Below, in pieces: positions 24,828 to 32,710 of a DNA stretch of 36,904 bases; the first letter of the stretch is position 1; the number at the start of each line of letters is the position of its first letter. The DNA comes from Candidatus Heimdallarchaeota archaeon (GTDB lineage Archaea; Asgardarchaeota; Heimdallarchaeia; Heimdallarchaeales; Heimdallarchaeaceae). Below the pieces are notes generated by a model. It was given only the letters and a program-made list of their open reading frames with translations, ran no database searches and was not told the origin of the DNA. A program made the translations under genes and the position numbers. Where the stretch lies: the NCBI GenBank assembly GCA_023705905.1, contig BPTK01000010.1, forward strand, positions 1-36,904, in the 5' to 3' direction.

Positions 24828-24838
24828 CATTTATTAAT
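24828..24838 (+). promoter_or_regulatory. TATA box of tldD-tldE operon
   Basis: CATTTATTAAT is centred 27 nt before the ATG at 24860, which predicts leaderless initiation exactly at the gene start. Confidence 0.5.
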
Positions 24839-24859
24839 GTCCATATTTCCATAATCATT

Positions 24860-26278
24860 ATGTCGCAGTCAGAATTTATTCTTGATTTGCTAAATAGTTC
24901 AGTGGATCAAGGAGAGAAACTAGGTGTAGACTTCATAGAAGCAAGATATGATGATCTACAATTAACAACTGTAGCTTTAATAAATGACATAGTAAAACAA
25001 TCTTCTGCTTTCCAAAGAAAAGGAATAGGTGTTATGGCTTACTTCAACGGTACTCCTGGCTATTCTTACACTCCAGAACTGAATTCGGAAGGTGTGAAAG
25101 GAGCAACAAAAAGAGCTATAAATCTTGCTAAATCAACTGATGAAAGAAATGTCATGAAACTCGATTTTGATTCTATACCCGCAATAAAGGACAAAATTGT
25201 TGTTGATGTGAAAAAACATCCGAAGGATATTGAATTCTCAGAGAAACTTGACATGTTAAAACGTGGTGTAAGTTCCATAAAAGAGGTGTTAGAGCCTACA
25301 AGTACCACTGGATTATATGGAGAGATGTTTGGAGAAAAATATCTTGTTAACTCTGAAGGTACAGAAATATATTGGGCACCCGTTATGGTTGATATCAGAA
25401 TGGGAAGCGTCTTTATGAGTGAAGGAAAACAAGCACAATCTTTCACAGGAACTGGAGCTTCCAAAGGACTAGAGTTCTTCGAAGAAAAAGAAACAACACC
25501 TGAACAAACTGGTTTAGATGCTGGAAAATATTGTAAAGAACAAATAGATGCAGTAGCTGCCCCTGTTGGAAAACAAACAACATTAGTATCTCCATTAATG
25601 GGTGGTGTAGTGGTTCATGAATCATTTGGTCATCTCAGCGAAGCAGATTTTGTAGTAACAGGGCAATCACCTATAGCTGACAGAGTTGGAGAACAACTTG
25701 GAAGTGAGCATGTAACAATAATAGATGAAGGTGTTTCACCATATGGTGGTTTATATCTACCTTATGATGATCAAGGAGTAAAAACCGGAAGAACAGTTTT
25801 ACTTGAAAAAGGCATATTGAAAGGATATCTCCATAATAGAGGTACTGCTCAAAAAATGAATGCTGAACTATCAGGTAATAGTCGAGCTATAAATTTCATG
25901 TTCAATCCTATTGTCAGGATGAAAAACACTTACTTTGAAAAAGGTAATTTATCCTTTGAAGAAGCAGTAGAACATGTAGGAAGTGGTGTTTATGCTGTAG
26001 ATATGTCTGGAGGACAAGTAGGTTTAGATGGTAATTTCATGTTCAACTGTAATCGAGGATATCTTATCGAAAATGGTGAAATCAGCAAACCCTTGAAGAA
26101 TCATGCTTTATCTGGAAATATTCTAGAACTGCTTAAACATGTTCAAGGAGCTACAAAGGATATAACTATCCGAACGGGATACTTTGGCGGATGCGGTAAA
26201 AATGGTCAATTTGGCCTTGCCGTTGGTTTTGGTGGTCCTAATGTCATTATGGATCAAGTTCTTGTTGGAGGTGCCTAA
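24860..26278 (+). CDS. tldD: TldD family metalloprotease, catalytic subunit
   Basis: 472 residues. The zinc motif HESFGH lies within GGVVVHESFGHLSEAD, and the C-terminal third ligand is in YFGGCGKNGQF; both are specific for TldD rather than its inactive partner. Other family blocks are RKGIGVMAYFNG near residue 55, IIDEGVSPYGGLYLPYDDQGV and SGNSRAINFMFNPIVRMKNTY. TldD forms a heterodimer with TldE and degrades unfolded small peptides inside a closed chamber; in bacteria it matures microcin B17 and cleaves CcdA. tldE starts 3 nt after its stop, so a complex is expected. The mRNA is probably leaderless. Confidence 0.95.
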   Translation: MSQSEFILDLLNSSVDQGEKLGVDFIEARYDDLQLTTVALINDIVKQSSAFQRKGIGVMAYFNGTPGYSYTPELNSEGVKGATKRAINLAKSTDERNVMKLDFDSIPAIKDKIVVDVKKHPKDIEFSEKLDMLKRGVSSIKEVLEPTSTTGLYGEMFGEKYLVNSEGTEIYWAPVMVDIRMGSVFMSEGKQAQSFTGTGASKGLEFFEEKETTPEQTGLDAGKYCKEQIDAVAAPVGKQTTLVSPLMGGVVVHESFGHLSEADFVVTGQSPIADRVGEQLGSEHVTIIDEGVSPYGGLYLPYDDQGVKTGRTVLLEKGILKGYLHNRGTAQKMNAELSGNSRAINFMFNPIVRMKNTYFEKGNLSFEEAVEHVGSGVYAVDMSGGQVGLDGNFMFNCNRGYLIENGEISKPLKNHALSGNILELLKHVQGATKDITIRTGYFGGCGKNGQFGLAVGFGGPNVIMDQVLVGGA

Positions 26279-26280
26279 TC

Positions 26281-27657
26281 ATGTCTTTAGATCAAGTTCG
26301 TGAAAAAATATTAGGTATCACCGATCAAACACTCAAATATGCAAAAGATCTCAATATACCTTCTACAGAAGTTTTTGTTTATAGTTTATCAAGCACTAAT
26401 CTTACTGATAATAAAGGTAAAGTTGACAGTAGGGATGGTCTCTCTTTAGGTGTTGGAATAAGAGCAGCAATTGGGAAGAAAATTGGTTTTGCTAGTACAA
26501 CTGGTTTTGATGAAGAATCACTTAAAGCAACTCTTGCTCTTGCTCACAGCATAGCAAAAACTAGTCCTGAAAATCCTATGTTCAACGGATTTGTCACAGA
26601 AACTAAGACATCTAAAGAAGGAATATTAGACCCAGAAATACCTGATCTAGATGCCAAAGATATGATTGAACATTGTAACATAATGGGGCAAGGTTTTGAT
26701 AGCAGTGATACCCGACTCATCTCTGTAACATATGCAGTCAACATCACTTGGGGTGGATATGCCTTAGGAACATCTGAAGGCTGTCTAGCATCTTCTTTGA
26801 TAACAACCTATGGAGCTAATAGCATGGTTGTGGTTACAGAAGCTGGTGATCGTAAAACAGCTGCTGATTTTGTTCAAGGTAGAGAAATAAAACCTGTTGA
26901 AGGTTTAACTGCTAATGCCATGAAACATGGCTTAGACTCTTTAGGTTCCGAAGCTTTTGGAGGTTCGGAGATTCTTCCAACAGTATGGAAATCTCGTGAA
27001 GCAGCTCCTTTTATAGCATTTCCTTTATTTAGCGGTTTATCTGGATCTGGGTATGTTGAAAAGAGAAATCCGTGGAAAGACAAACTAGGTGAAAAAATTT
27101 GTGTGGATGATTTCACATTAATTGATGAAGGTCAAAATCCAGAATTTGAATCTTGTAGATCAATTGATGCAGAAGGAACTCCAAAACAAACTACAACAGC
27201 AATTGAAAATGGGGTCTTGAAGACCTTTGTCTTCGACAAAATGCATGGGGAAGCAGCTAATCTGAAATCTACTGGAAACGGTCTAAGAGGGGGCACGTGG
27301 GGTGGTATACCCTTTGAGAACCCTCCTGGCGTTGGACCAAATCAAATTTTGGTTAAAAACGTAGGTAAAAATTTGGACGAACAGATTGCAGAAACTGATA
27401 AAGGAATACTAATTACTGGAACACCCATCGGGTTGTTTACAGCTAACCCAGTAACTGGAGACTTCAGTATAACCACCAATGATGCTTTTCTAATAGAGAA
27501 AGGTGAAATAGTTAATCCTCTAAAGTCTATAAGCATAGCCGGAAATTACAATGAGACATTCCAAAATATAGTGACTATTGGATCTGACAGGGAATCTTCT
27601 GAATGGCCTATCAATGCTCCTTCTATGACTTTTAAGGGACATACGATTTCTGACTAA
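26281..27657 (+). CDS. tldE: TldE/PmbA family protein, partner of TldD
   Basis: 458 residues. It has the same fold as TldD, with DNKGKVDSRDGLSLGVGIRAAIGKKIGFAS at the N-terminus, VDDFTLIDEGQNPEFESCRSIDAEGTPKQTT in the middle and PVTGDFSITTNDAFLIEKGEIVNPLKSISIAGN near the end, all typical for PmbA/TldE. The HExxxH motif of TldD is replaced by non-ligand sequence (around KSREAAPF), so this is the non-catalytic subunit. It starts 3 nt after the tldD stop in the same operon. The pair acts as one cytoplasmic protease, in line with the many peptidases of the window. Confidence 0.95.
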   Translation: MSLDQVREKILGITDQTLKYAKDLNIPSTEVFVYSLSSTNLTDNKGKVDSRDGLSLGVGIRAAIGKKIGFASTTGFDEESLKATLALAHSIAKTSPENPMFNGFVTETKTSKEGILDPEIPDLDAKDMIEHCNIMGQGFDSSDTRLISVTYAVNITWGGYALGTSEGCLASSLITTYGANSMVVVTEAGDRKTAADFVQGREIKPVEGLTANAMKHGLDSLGSEAFGGSEILPTVWKSREAAPFIAFPLFSGLSGSGYVEKRNPWKDKLGEKICVDDFTLIDEGQNPEFESCRSIDAEGTPKQTTTAIENGVLKTFVFDKMHGEAANLKSTGNGLRGGTWGGIPFENPPGVGPNQILVKNVGKNLDEQIAETDKGILITGTPIGLFTANPVTGDFSITTNDAFLIEKGEIVNPLKSISIAGNYNETFQNIVTIGSDRESSEWPINAPSMTFKGHTISD

Positions 27658-27663
27658 TTTACC

Positions 27664-27688
27664 TTTTTTTTGTTTTCTTTTTTTCTTG
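27664..27688 (+). terminator. Oligo-T terminator after tldD-tldE
   Basis: Three T tracts (TTTTTTTT, TTTT, TTTTTTT) directly follow the tldE stop; a typical archaeal terminator of the operon. The next TATA box follows at about 27709. Confidence 0.5.
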
Positions 27689-27708
27689 TTGTTGATATTA
27701 ATCAGCAA

Positions 27709-27719
27709 ATATTATATAC
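27709..27719 (+). promoter_or_regulatory. TATA box and ribosome site of interrupted gene 27759-28557
   Basis: ATATTATATAC (27709-27719) predicts transcription near 27740, and GAGG (27747-27750) lies ahead of the ATG at 27759. These signals belong to the upstream half of a split gene, which shows that the start at 27949 is not the natural one. Confidence 0.5.
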
Positions 27720-27758
27720 TCCGAAAACAATAATAGGTCAATCTTTGAGGAAATTAAA

Positions 27759-28557
27759 ATGTCTTCTATAACACAAATATACGATAAATCTTCTACTGAT
27801 ATGGTAAAATATAGCGCTCTGCTATTCATTCTAGCCAAAGCAGTAAGTTTTGGTTTGAGTTTTATAGTGTCTGACTACATAACTTGTTGGAGATGTAATT
27901 TATGCAATAGGACTCTTTCTGCTTGGTAATTCAATATATAAAATTGGAATGTCTTTTCCAAATGCTAGAATTGAAGCAGCAGCTGCAAGGCAGTGGCTCT
28001 TTATTTTAGGAGGTTCTCTGATTGTAACTTATATTCCCTTTATTGGATTTTTGGCCGCTCTTCTTGCACTCGTTTCAGGAATTGTATCTTTCTTGAAATT
28101 AAACACTCTATTTACGAGGATAACACAAGCAGCTCCTGAACAAGGTCCTTTGAATTCATGGGTATTTCCAGTGTACGCGTTTTATGGACTTGCTGCAGGT
28201 GTAGCAATATTCATAGCAGCACTAGCTACCGTTTTTACTCTAGGATTATTGCTTGGATTTCTGTTTGTTTTTGCTATAATAATTGGTATTGGTGGAATAT
28301 TGATTTCACTAGGTGTAGCATATGTCTTATATCAAAATTCTGGCAAACTAGAAAGACTTCGACAAACTAGGGACTTTTCACAGCAAGTTCCAGCTCCTGC
28401 TTCCAGTGTGTATGCACCCATTGAGCCTGCTCAACCAGCATCAGAAGTTCAAGCTGAGAAATTCTGTGAAAATTGTGGAGCTAAAGCTCTTACTTCTGAT
28501 AAATTCTGCCAAACATGTGGAGCTTCATTTTCAGGTTCTTCAAAATCGATTAGATGA
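27759..28557 (+). pseudogene. Membrane protein with C-terminal zinc ribbon (DUF996-like), interrupted by one frameshift
   Basis: From the ATG at 27759 a frame encodes MSSITQIYDKSSTDMVKYSA and a hydrophobic helix, stopping at 27927. In the +1 frame, from 27883, LVGDVIYAIGLFLLGNSIYK leads without a stop into MSFPNARIEAAAARQWLFIL (27949) and on to 28557. Joined, it is about 265 residues: four to five transmembrane segments, a Pro/Ala-rich linker (PAPASSVYAPIEPAQPASE) and a terminal zinc ribbon with CENCG and CQTCG pairs. Promoter and ribosome site lie before 27759, so the long form is the ancestral gene. The switch must occur between 27880 and 27927. A sequencing error, mutation or real frameshifting are all open; I see no slippery heptamer. 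Related archaeal proteins couple a zinc ribbon to membrane domains without a known function. Confidence 0.75.
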
Positions 28558-28562
28558 ACAAA

Positions 28563-29582
28563 TCATTTTCTTTTTTCTTTCTTCTTTTCTTTAATTTTAT
28601 TTACGCACAAAATGCTTAACTCTATAACAATAAAAATTACAAAGTAGTAAGAAAAGAATACAACTAATCCAACCCCTGAACCTGTGAAATAATCACTTAT
28701 ACTGCCTCCAATATCATAGAAGGGTCTTAATACGACATTCCAAGGATTTGTTTGTGATACACCCACTTCTGCAACACCTAATGGATCATAAATGATAGTG
28801 GTATTGTGACTAAGTAATTCAGCCATTATGCCTTCTTTAGTGAAATTTTCCGCATTTATGCCCGTCCAACTGTAAACATTAGCAGGAACGTGCATATCAG
28901 TTCCTGTAATCATTCCAATGGAATCATTATTTTCTAAACAGAAGTCGTAAGATACTGTATCATAATTGTCCCTATTGACAATTTCTATGAAATCTACTCC
29001 CCATAGAATTAATTGTTCACGAGAAGGAAAATCGTCTCTATCTTTACTTTCTGTTCTAATATAATGATTTACAGAAACAACTCCACCTTGTTGATGCACT
29101 TCCTCGATTGCTTCTTGTATCTCTTGATCGTTAGGAACTATTGGGACTCTCAGTTCCCAGCTAGAAATTCCAATGAAATTCATGTGAATTCGTGATGTTG
29201 TATACTCCATCCCTTGGATAACTACAATGTCACTTTGATACTTCAAAGATATCTCAGCTATATCTTCTGAATTTTTGAGTGTATTATGGTCCGTTATCAC
29301 ACATGCGTTAAATCCCATTGTTATGTGCCATAAAATATTCTGCTCTACTGTGAGAATTCCATCACTATATTTTGTATGAGAGTGTTGATCGAAAATTACA
29401 TTGAAAGTTAGATTAGTTGTTGGTGTATAAGGCGCAACTTCATTCCAACTATCATCAGAGTAAACCAAAGGTTGAGGACCTAATTCGTGAATAAGAACAC
29501 TTGTTGCGATAATTAAGAATGTTACAAGAAAATATAATCCGAAATGGATACTGTACCTCTTTAGTTTATGAAGAAAACTCAT
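28563..29582 (-). CDS. Membrane-anchored PHP-domain phosphoesterase
   Basis: 339 residues. TM1 is at residues 14-34. An extracytoplasmic PHP domain follows, with HxH at 67/69 (DQHSHTKYSDG), ITDHNT, EYTTS, NHYIR and TGTDMHVP supplying the remaining metal ligands. A second hydrophobic helix lies near residue 300-325, and the tail is strongly basic (KEKKKEKRK). PHP domains hydrolyse phosphate esters with two or three metal ions; those outside the membrane may act on nucleotides, sugar phosphates or teichoic-like polymers. The two anchors place the active site outside the cell or on the pseudoperiplasmic side. The minus-strand TATA element TTTTTATACAT (about 29602-29612) gives leaderless initiation at the ATG 29582. 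The substrate is unknown. Confidence 0.85.
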   Translation of the reverse strand: MSFLHKLKRYSIHFGLYFLVTFLIIATSVLIHELGPQPLVYSDDSWNEVAPYTPTTNLTFNVIFDQHSHTKYSDGILTVEQNILWHITMGFNACVITDHNTLKNSEDIAEISLKYQSDIVVIQGMEYTTSRIHMNFIGISSWELRVPIVPNDQEIQEAIEEVHQQGGVVSVNHYIRTESKDRDDFPSREQLILWGVDFIEIVNRDNYDTVSYDFCLENNDSIGMITGTDMHVPANVYSWTGINAENFTKEGIMAELLSHNTTIIYDPLGVAEVGVSQTNPWNVVLRPFYDIGGSISDYFTGSGVGLVVFFSYYFVIFIVIELSILCVNKIKEKKKEKRK

Positions 29583-29601
29583 CAAATAATTGATATAAGG
29601 T

Positions 29602-29612
29602 ATGTATAAAAA
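29602..29612 (-). promoter_or_regulatory. TATA box of PHP phosphoesterase gene
   Basis: TTTTTATACAT on the minus strand, centred 25 nt before the ATG at 29582, implies leaderless transcription. Confidence 0.5.
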
Positions 29613-29738
29613 TTCATTTCTGGTACAACAAGTTTCTTACACACTTGTTTTTGGTCTTATTTGTCAAATACATTTGAACATGACGAGCAAAACATTATAT
29701 GCCTCAAATTTCTTGTTTTATTAATTTAGGTAGACGAG

Positions 29739-30164
29739 ATGAACAATAAAGATAATCTTACGAAAACTTCAGCACCGAATTCTAAAAGGGATACTGCAAG
29801 TAATAAAACTTTTTTTATTGGTTTAGCTGCTTGGTCAATAATTTTTGTTCTTATACCAATTGTTATTTTTGCTTTTCAAGGAGATTGGATTGTAACCCTA
29901 TCTATAAACAGTAAAATAGGCATTGTTTTTGCGTGTTTAGGCTGTATCCTTCTAAGTGCAAAAGGAACTTTCAAGGTAGTAAGTCGTGGGGGAGTGGTTG
30001 CTCCAGTTGACTATGAAGATGAAGATGATGACGAGGCTGTTATACTTGAAGAAAAATATACAATAAATTATTGGGAGATACTTCTTATGGGTAGAGTATG
30101 GATGCTTTTATGGGGGTTGATATATCTGTTACCTTTGGCATTTGGAGTCCCTTTCATTGTATAA
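29739..30164 (+). CDS. Small membrane protein of unknown function
   Basis: 141 residues. A polar N-terminus of 23 residues is followed by two hydrophobic segments (about 25-47 and 57-75), an acidic loop DYEDEDDDEAVILEEKY at 91-107 and a third hydrophobic segment at the C-terminus. The TATA box CATTATATGC (29693-29702) and AGGTAGACGAG just before the ATG support the start. I do not recognise a family. The acidic loop might bind a cation or a basic partner, which is a guess. Confidence 0.7.
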   Translation: MNNKDNLTKTSAPNSKRDTASNKTFFIGLAAWSIIFVLIPIVIFAFQGDWIVTLSINSKIGIVFACLGCILLSAKGTFKVVSRGGVVAPVDYEDEDDDEAVILEEKYTINYWEILLMGRVWMLLWGLIYLLPLAFGVPFIV

Positions 30165-30182
30165 TCTTCAAGAACATTATGA

Positions 30183-30203
30183 ATAAAAAAAAGAGGAAAA
30201 AAA
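30183..30203 (-). terminator. Oligo-T terminator for minus-strand small ORF
   Basis: On the minus strand CCCTTTTTTTTCCTCTTTTTTTT follows the stop of the 75-codon ORF by about 15 nt, as expected for archaeal termination. This supports that the small ORF is transcribed. Confidence 0.45.
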
Positions 30204-30217
30204 AGGGAAAACTAAAT

Positions 30218-30445
30218 TTAATAACTGCCAAACATTAGTGATGTGTTCCTGAGAACACGAGTACGATGATCTTCAACTTGTTTTTCTAAAGAAACTAATA
30301 ACAGAGATTGTTTCTTAACTATAGCGTCTTTTGAATCTATGTGGAATTTGTTTATGATACATTGGAGACGGTCGTAAATTGATTCTTCATTGCTTTGAAC
30401 TACCTGGTCAATCAGTGCTGTTTTTTGAGATATTGCTGCTACCAT
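30218..30445 (-). CDS. Hypothetical small helical protein (75 aa)
   Basis: 75 residues, MVAAISQKTALIDQVVQSNE followed by predicted helix with the coiled-coil-like KKQSLLLVSLEKQVEDHRTRV. A TATA-like CATATTTAATGC (about 30492-30503, minus strand) predicts a 27-nt leader, and a T-rich terminator follows the stop. No known family. It lies head to head with the first of three paralogous winged-helix genes, and another tiny ORF (30469-30573) precedes it on the same strand. Confidence 0.5.
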   Translation of the reverse strand: MVAAISQKTALIDQVVQSNEESIYDRLQCIINKFHIDSKDAIVKKQSLLLVSLEKQVEDHRTRVLRNTSLMFGSY

Positions 30446-30468
30446 TTTTTGTACACATCATAACAAGA

Positions 30469-30573
30469 TTAGAAGAAAGCACCTTTTAGCATTAAATATG
30501 TTTTAAGAATCTTAATACTAAGATCAGCTTGCTTGGCCTTTTCCTTTTGATTGAAAGTTTTTTTTGCGTTCAT
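30469..30573 (-). CDS. Very small basic ORF (34 aa)
   Basis: A 34-codon ORF, beginning MNAKKTFNQKEKAKQADLSI, lysine-rich in the first half and hydrophobic at the end (KGAFF). The bases before its ATG (GGTGTAAAAAATG) resemble those before the ATG of the following ORF (GTGTACAAAAAATG). A TATA-like CTTATATCG near 30636-30644 would fit. Too short to classify; it could be a small regulatory peptide or chance. Confidence 0.3.
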   Translation of the reverse strand: MNAKKTFNQKEKAKQADLSIKILKTYLMLKGAFF

Positions 30574-30712
30574 TTTTTACACCATTCTCATTCTGTCTGA
30601 GACTAACATTTCATTCAATGTTATTAAAGGTTTCGATATAAGAAATTCAGGCCGGTAAGAAGTGAAATAATGTCTGACATTGGTTGTAACTAAAGATTTA
30701 ATGTCATGAAAA

Positions 30713-30727
30713 CCTTTATATATTTTT
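30713..30727 (+). promoter_or_regulatory. TATA box of wHTH gene 1
   Basis: CCTTTATATATTTTT predicts transcription start near 30744; the in-frame ATG at 30728 is therefore upstream of the message, and the ATG at 30767 is used. Confidence 0.55.
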
Positions 30728-30766
30728 ATGCTGCTAAGTATATTAGGAAATGAAATAGGTACTCAC

Positions 30767-31450
30767 ATGACCGCTCAAAACTTCATTGATTATGAACCAG
30801 ATGTAATAAAAATAGTACGCGATGACGAAGTATACCAAGTACTATTTGATCCCGTTTATGAACCAATATTTGTGATTCTAAGAGACGGCCCCATGACAAT
30901 TGATGAAATAACAGTTCGTTATAATGACTATGTAGAGTTACAAGGACGCGAGAAAAATTTAGATCCCGAGGTGATAGAAAAAAGTAAAAAATCTGAGATG
31001 ACTATCTACCGTTACGTGAAGGATCTAGAAAAAGACAATATTCAATTAGTAGCACAAGCCGGACGAAGGATTGAAAAAGGAAAAACAACAACAAAAGCTC
31101 TCTATTCTCGAACTGCGAAACTTTTCTATCCAGTTCTGAAAACTGCAGATTATTGGACTGAAAAAACCGCAGACAAGTTTGTGGATATACAAGCCTCCTT
31201 GTTACAATTACATCTAAAAAATACTAAAGTTTCAAAACCTTTGCTTAAAGAACTTCTCAAAAAGCTAGAAACTGAAGCAAGTGAAATAGGAGCTAAAGTG
31301 TTTGAAGAAAACAATGAAATAGCAACCGAATTGATAAAGGATTTAACCTTTAAAGAGGTCGATAAACATCTTAGTCAATTGAGTTTACTAATAATGCTCT
31401 TTGAGTCAGAAAAATACATTGAAGATTTCGATAAAGTGTTGCGAAACTAA
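30767..31450 (+). CDS. Winged-helix transcriptional regulator, paralogue 1 of 3
   Basis: 227 residues from the ATG at 30767. The winged helix lies in residues 25-105: PIFVILRDGPMTIDEITVRY, a longer insertion than in its relatives (VELQGREKNLDPEVIEKSKK), then TIYRYVKDLEKDN as recognition helix and AGRRIEKGKTTTKALYSRTAK as wing. The C-terminal half is helical (two long helices LLKELLKKLETEASEIGAKVF and ELIKDLTFKEVDKHLSQLSLL), probably for dimerisation. The blocks ILRDGP.T..E, TIY.YV.DLE, AG.RI..G and SRTAKLFYPV recur in the genes at 32054 and 32707. It lies head to head with two tiny ORFs. The target is unknown. Confidence 0.8.
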   Translation: MTAQNFIDYEPDVIKIVRDDEVYQVLFDPVYEPIFVILRDGPMTIDEITVRYNDYVELQGREKNLDPEVIEKSKKSEMTIYRYVKDLEKDNIQLVAQAGRRIEKGKTTTKALYSRTAKLFYPVLKTADYWTEKTADKFVDIQASLLQLHLKNTKVSKPLLKELLKKLETEASEIGAKVFEENNEIATELIKDLTFKEVDKHLSQLSLLIMLFESEKYIEDFDKVLRN

Positions 31451-31463
31451 ATAAGCGTTTTGA

Positions 31464-31515
31464 GAAGAAAAAAAGGAAAAGAGTTTTTGAAAAAAAACAG
31501 TATTTTTTTACTCTT
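31464..31515. terminator. Bidirectional A/T-tract hairpin between convergent genes
   Basis: AAGAGT (31479-31484) pairs with ACTCTT (31510-31515), and inside them A8 (31490-31497) can pair with T7 (31503-31509). Oligo-T occurs in both directions, so this hairpin can terminate the wHTH gene and the convergent small gene. Confidence 0.45.
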
Positions 31516-31543
31516 GGTGATATCTTTTCCTGTAATCATAATT

Positions 31544-31801
31544 TTACATGATGAGAGAAAAAACAGTTCCTTTTACGCGACACTTGTCACAAGGAACGTT
31601 TATTTCTCCCGGGGGTAATTTTCTCTTCACTTGTCTTTTGCTTTGAGTAGATGTCGCAGAATGAGACTGTTCTTTAACGCGAAGAGACCGTCCATTATTT
31701 CTTGAGGAAAAATAAGCGTCAGATTCAGCCAGATAAAATACGTTGGTAACGTTATCTATCAAACTTGATTTCTGGTTTTTCCGCGATCTACTCATTGTCA
31801 T
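31544..31801 (-). CDS. Small basic protein with single CxxC motif
   Basis: 85 residues from the ATG at 31801, which has AGGTGG 6 nt upstream. Basic and Ser-rich (MSRSRKNQKSS; STQSKRQVKRKLPPGE). Near the C-terminus VPCDKCRVKG gives one CxxC pair, so a zinc site would need a dimer or partner. It sits between the first and second winged-helix paralogues on the opposite strand. It could be a nucleic-acid-binding accessory protein; no family recognised. Confidence 0.5.
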   Translation of the reverse strand: MTMSRSRKNQKSSLIDNVTNVFYLAESDAYFSSRNNGRSLRVKEQSHSATSTQSKRQVKRKLPPGEINVPCDKCRVKGTVFSLIM

Positions 31802-31985
31802 ATTTTCCACCTATAACTCAAACATACTGAAGAGTTAGCAAACACATTTGCTTCCACTGTGTAAGCTTCCCGTGAGATATTCTCATAGGTTAAGAACACT
31901 ATTTATTTTAAAATATATAAAGTTTTTGTAAAAAATATGCTAAATTTCGAAAATTTGTAGTGTTGATTTCATAAAAAAACAATAA

Positions 31986-31998
31986 CTTTTTTAAATGC
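31986..31998 (+). promoter_or_regulatory. TATA box of wHTH genes 2 and 3
   Basis: CTTTTTTAAATGC predicts transcription start near 32018 and a leader of about 36 nt with AAAGG before the ATG at 32054. It serves both overlapping genes. Confidence 0.45.
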
Positions 31999-32053
31999 AT
32001 GAGAAAGATTAAAGATATTAAGACAAAATAAGTAATTATACAAAGGTTTTATC

Positions 32054-32710
32054 ATGGAAACTCGAGATTTGATAAGCTTCACTCCAAAAAATGTTATGGT
32101 AATCGATCAAAAGAAGCAGTTCGATTTACTATTTCTACCAAAAAATGTACAGAAGTTTACTCCAATTCTTCGCATTTTACGTGATGGACCTTTAACTCTT
32201 AAGGAACTTGAGTATAAGTATAATGCAATTGCTGATGAACCTAAAAAGAAGAATACTATTTACAGTTATGTTCAAGATTTGGAAGAAGCTGGTTATGTCA
32301 CCAAAGCTGGTCAGCGTATCTCTCCTGGACATACTTTCTGTGAATGGTTGTATGATCGCACCGCTAAGCTCTTTTATCCTGTGATTGTTTCTGATGAATA
32401 CTTCAAATCAAAGGAAGCGTCAGCTGCTTTAGAAAAAACTCGTGAATTACTATCTCTTTATTTAGAACAACCTGCACCAGATTTCAACAAACTAAAGGAT
32501 GTCGTTTTTAGAACTAACCAGCAAGCTCAAAGAGTTGTTGGTGATGTGTTCTCAAAACATAGTGATGAAATTGCTGAGATCACAAAGGATCTCTCTTTTC
32601 GACAGTTAGACAAAATATGTAATGTTCTAGAAATGCTTATGGTTGTTCTTCATTTTCAAGATAAATCTGGTGATTTGTTAGGGGAACTTGGAATTGGAGT
32701 TAAGACATGA
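32054..32710 (+). CDS. Winged-helix transcriptional regulator, paralogue 2 of 3
   Basis: 218 residues. The winged helix at 35-105 has TPILRILRDGPLTLKELEYKY, TIYSYVQDLEEAGYV and AGQRISPGHTFCEWLYDRTAK; the helical C-terminal half resembles that of paralogue 1 (EIAEITKDLSFRQLDKICNV against EIATELIKDLTFKEVDKHLS). It shares an ATGA stop/start overlap with the third paralogue, so the pair is cotranslated and a heterodimer is plausible. AAAGG precedes the ATG. Targets unknown. Confidence 0.82.
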   Translation: METRDLISFTPKNVMVIDQKKQFDLLFLPKNVQKFTPILRILRDGPLTLKELEYKYNAIADEPKKKNTIYSYVQDLEEAGYVTKAGQRISPGHTFCEWLYDRTAKLFYPVIVSDEYFKSKEASAALEKTRELLSLYLEQPAPDFNKLKDVVFRTNQQAQRVVGDVFSKHSDEIAEITKDLSFRQLDKICNVLEMLMVVLHFQDKSGDLLGELGIGVKT

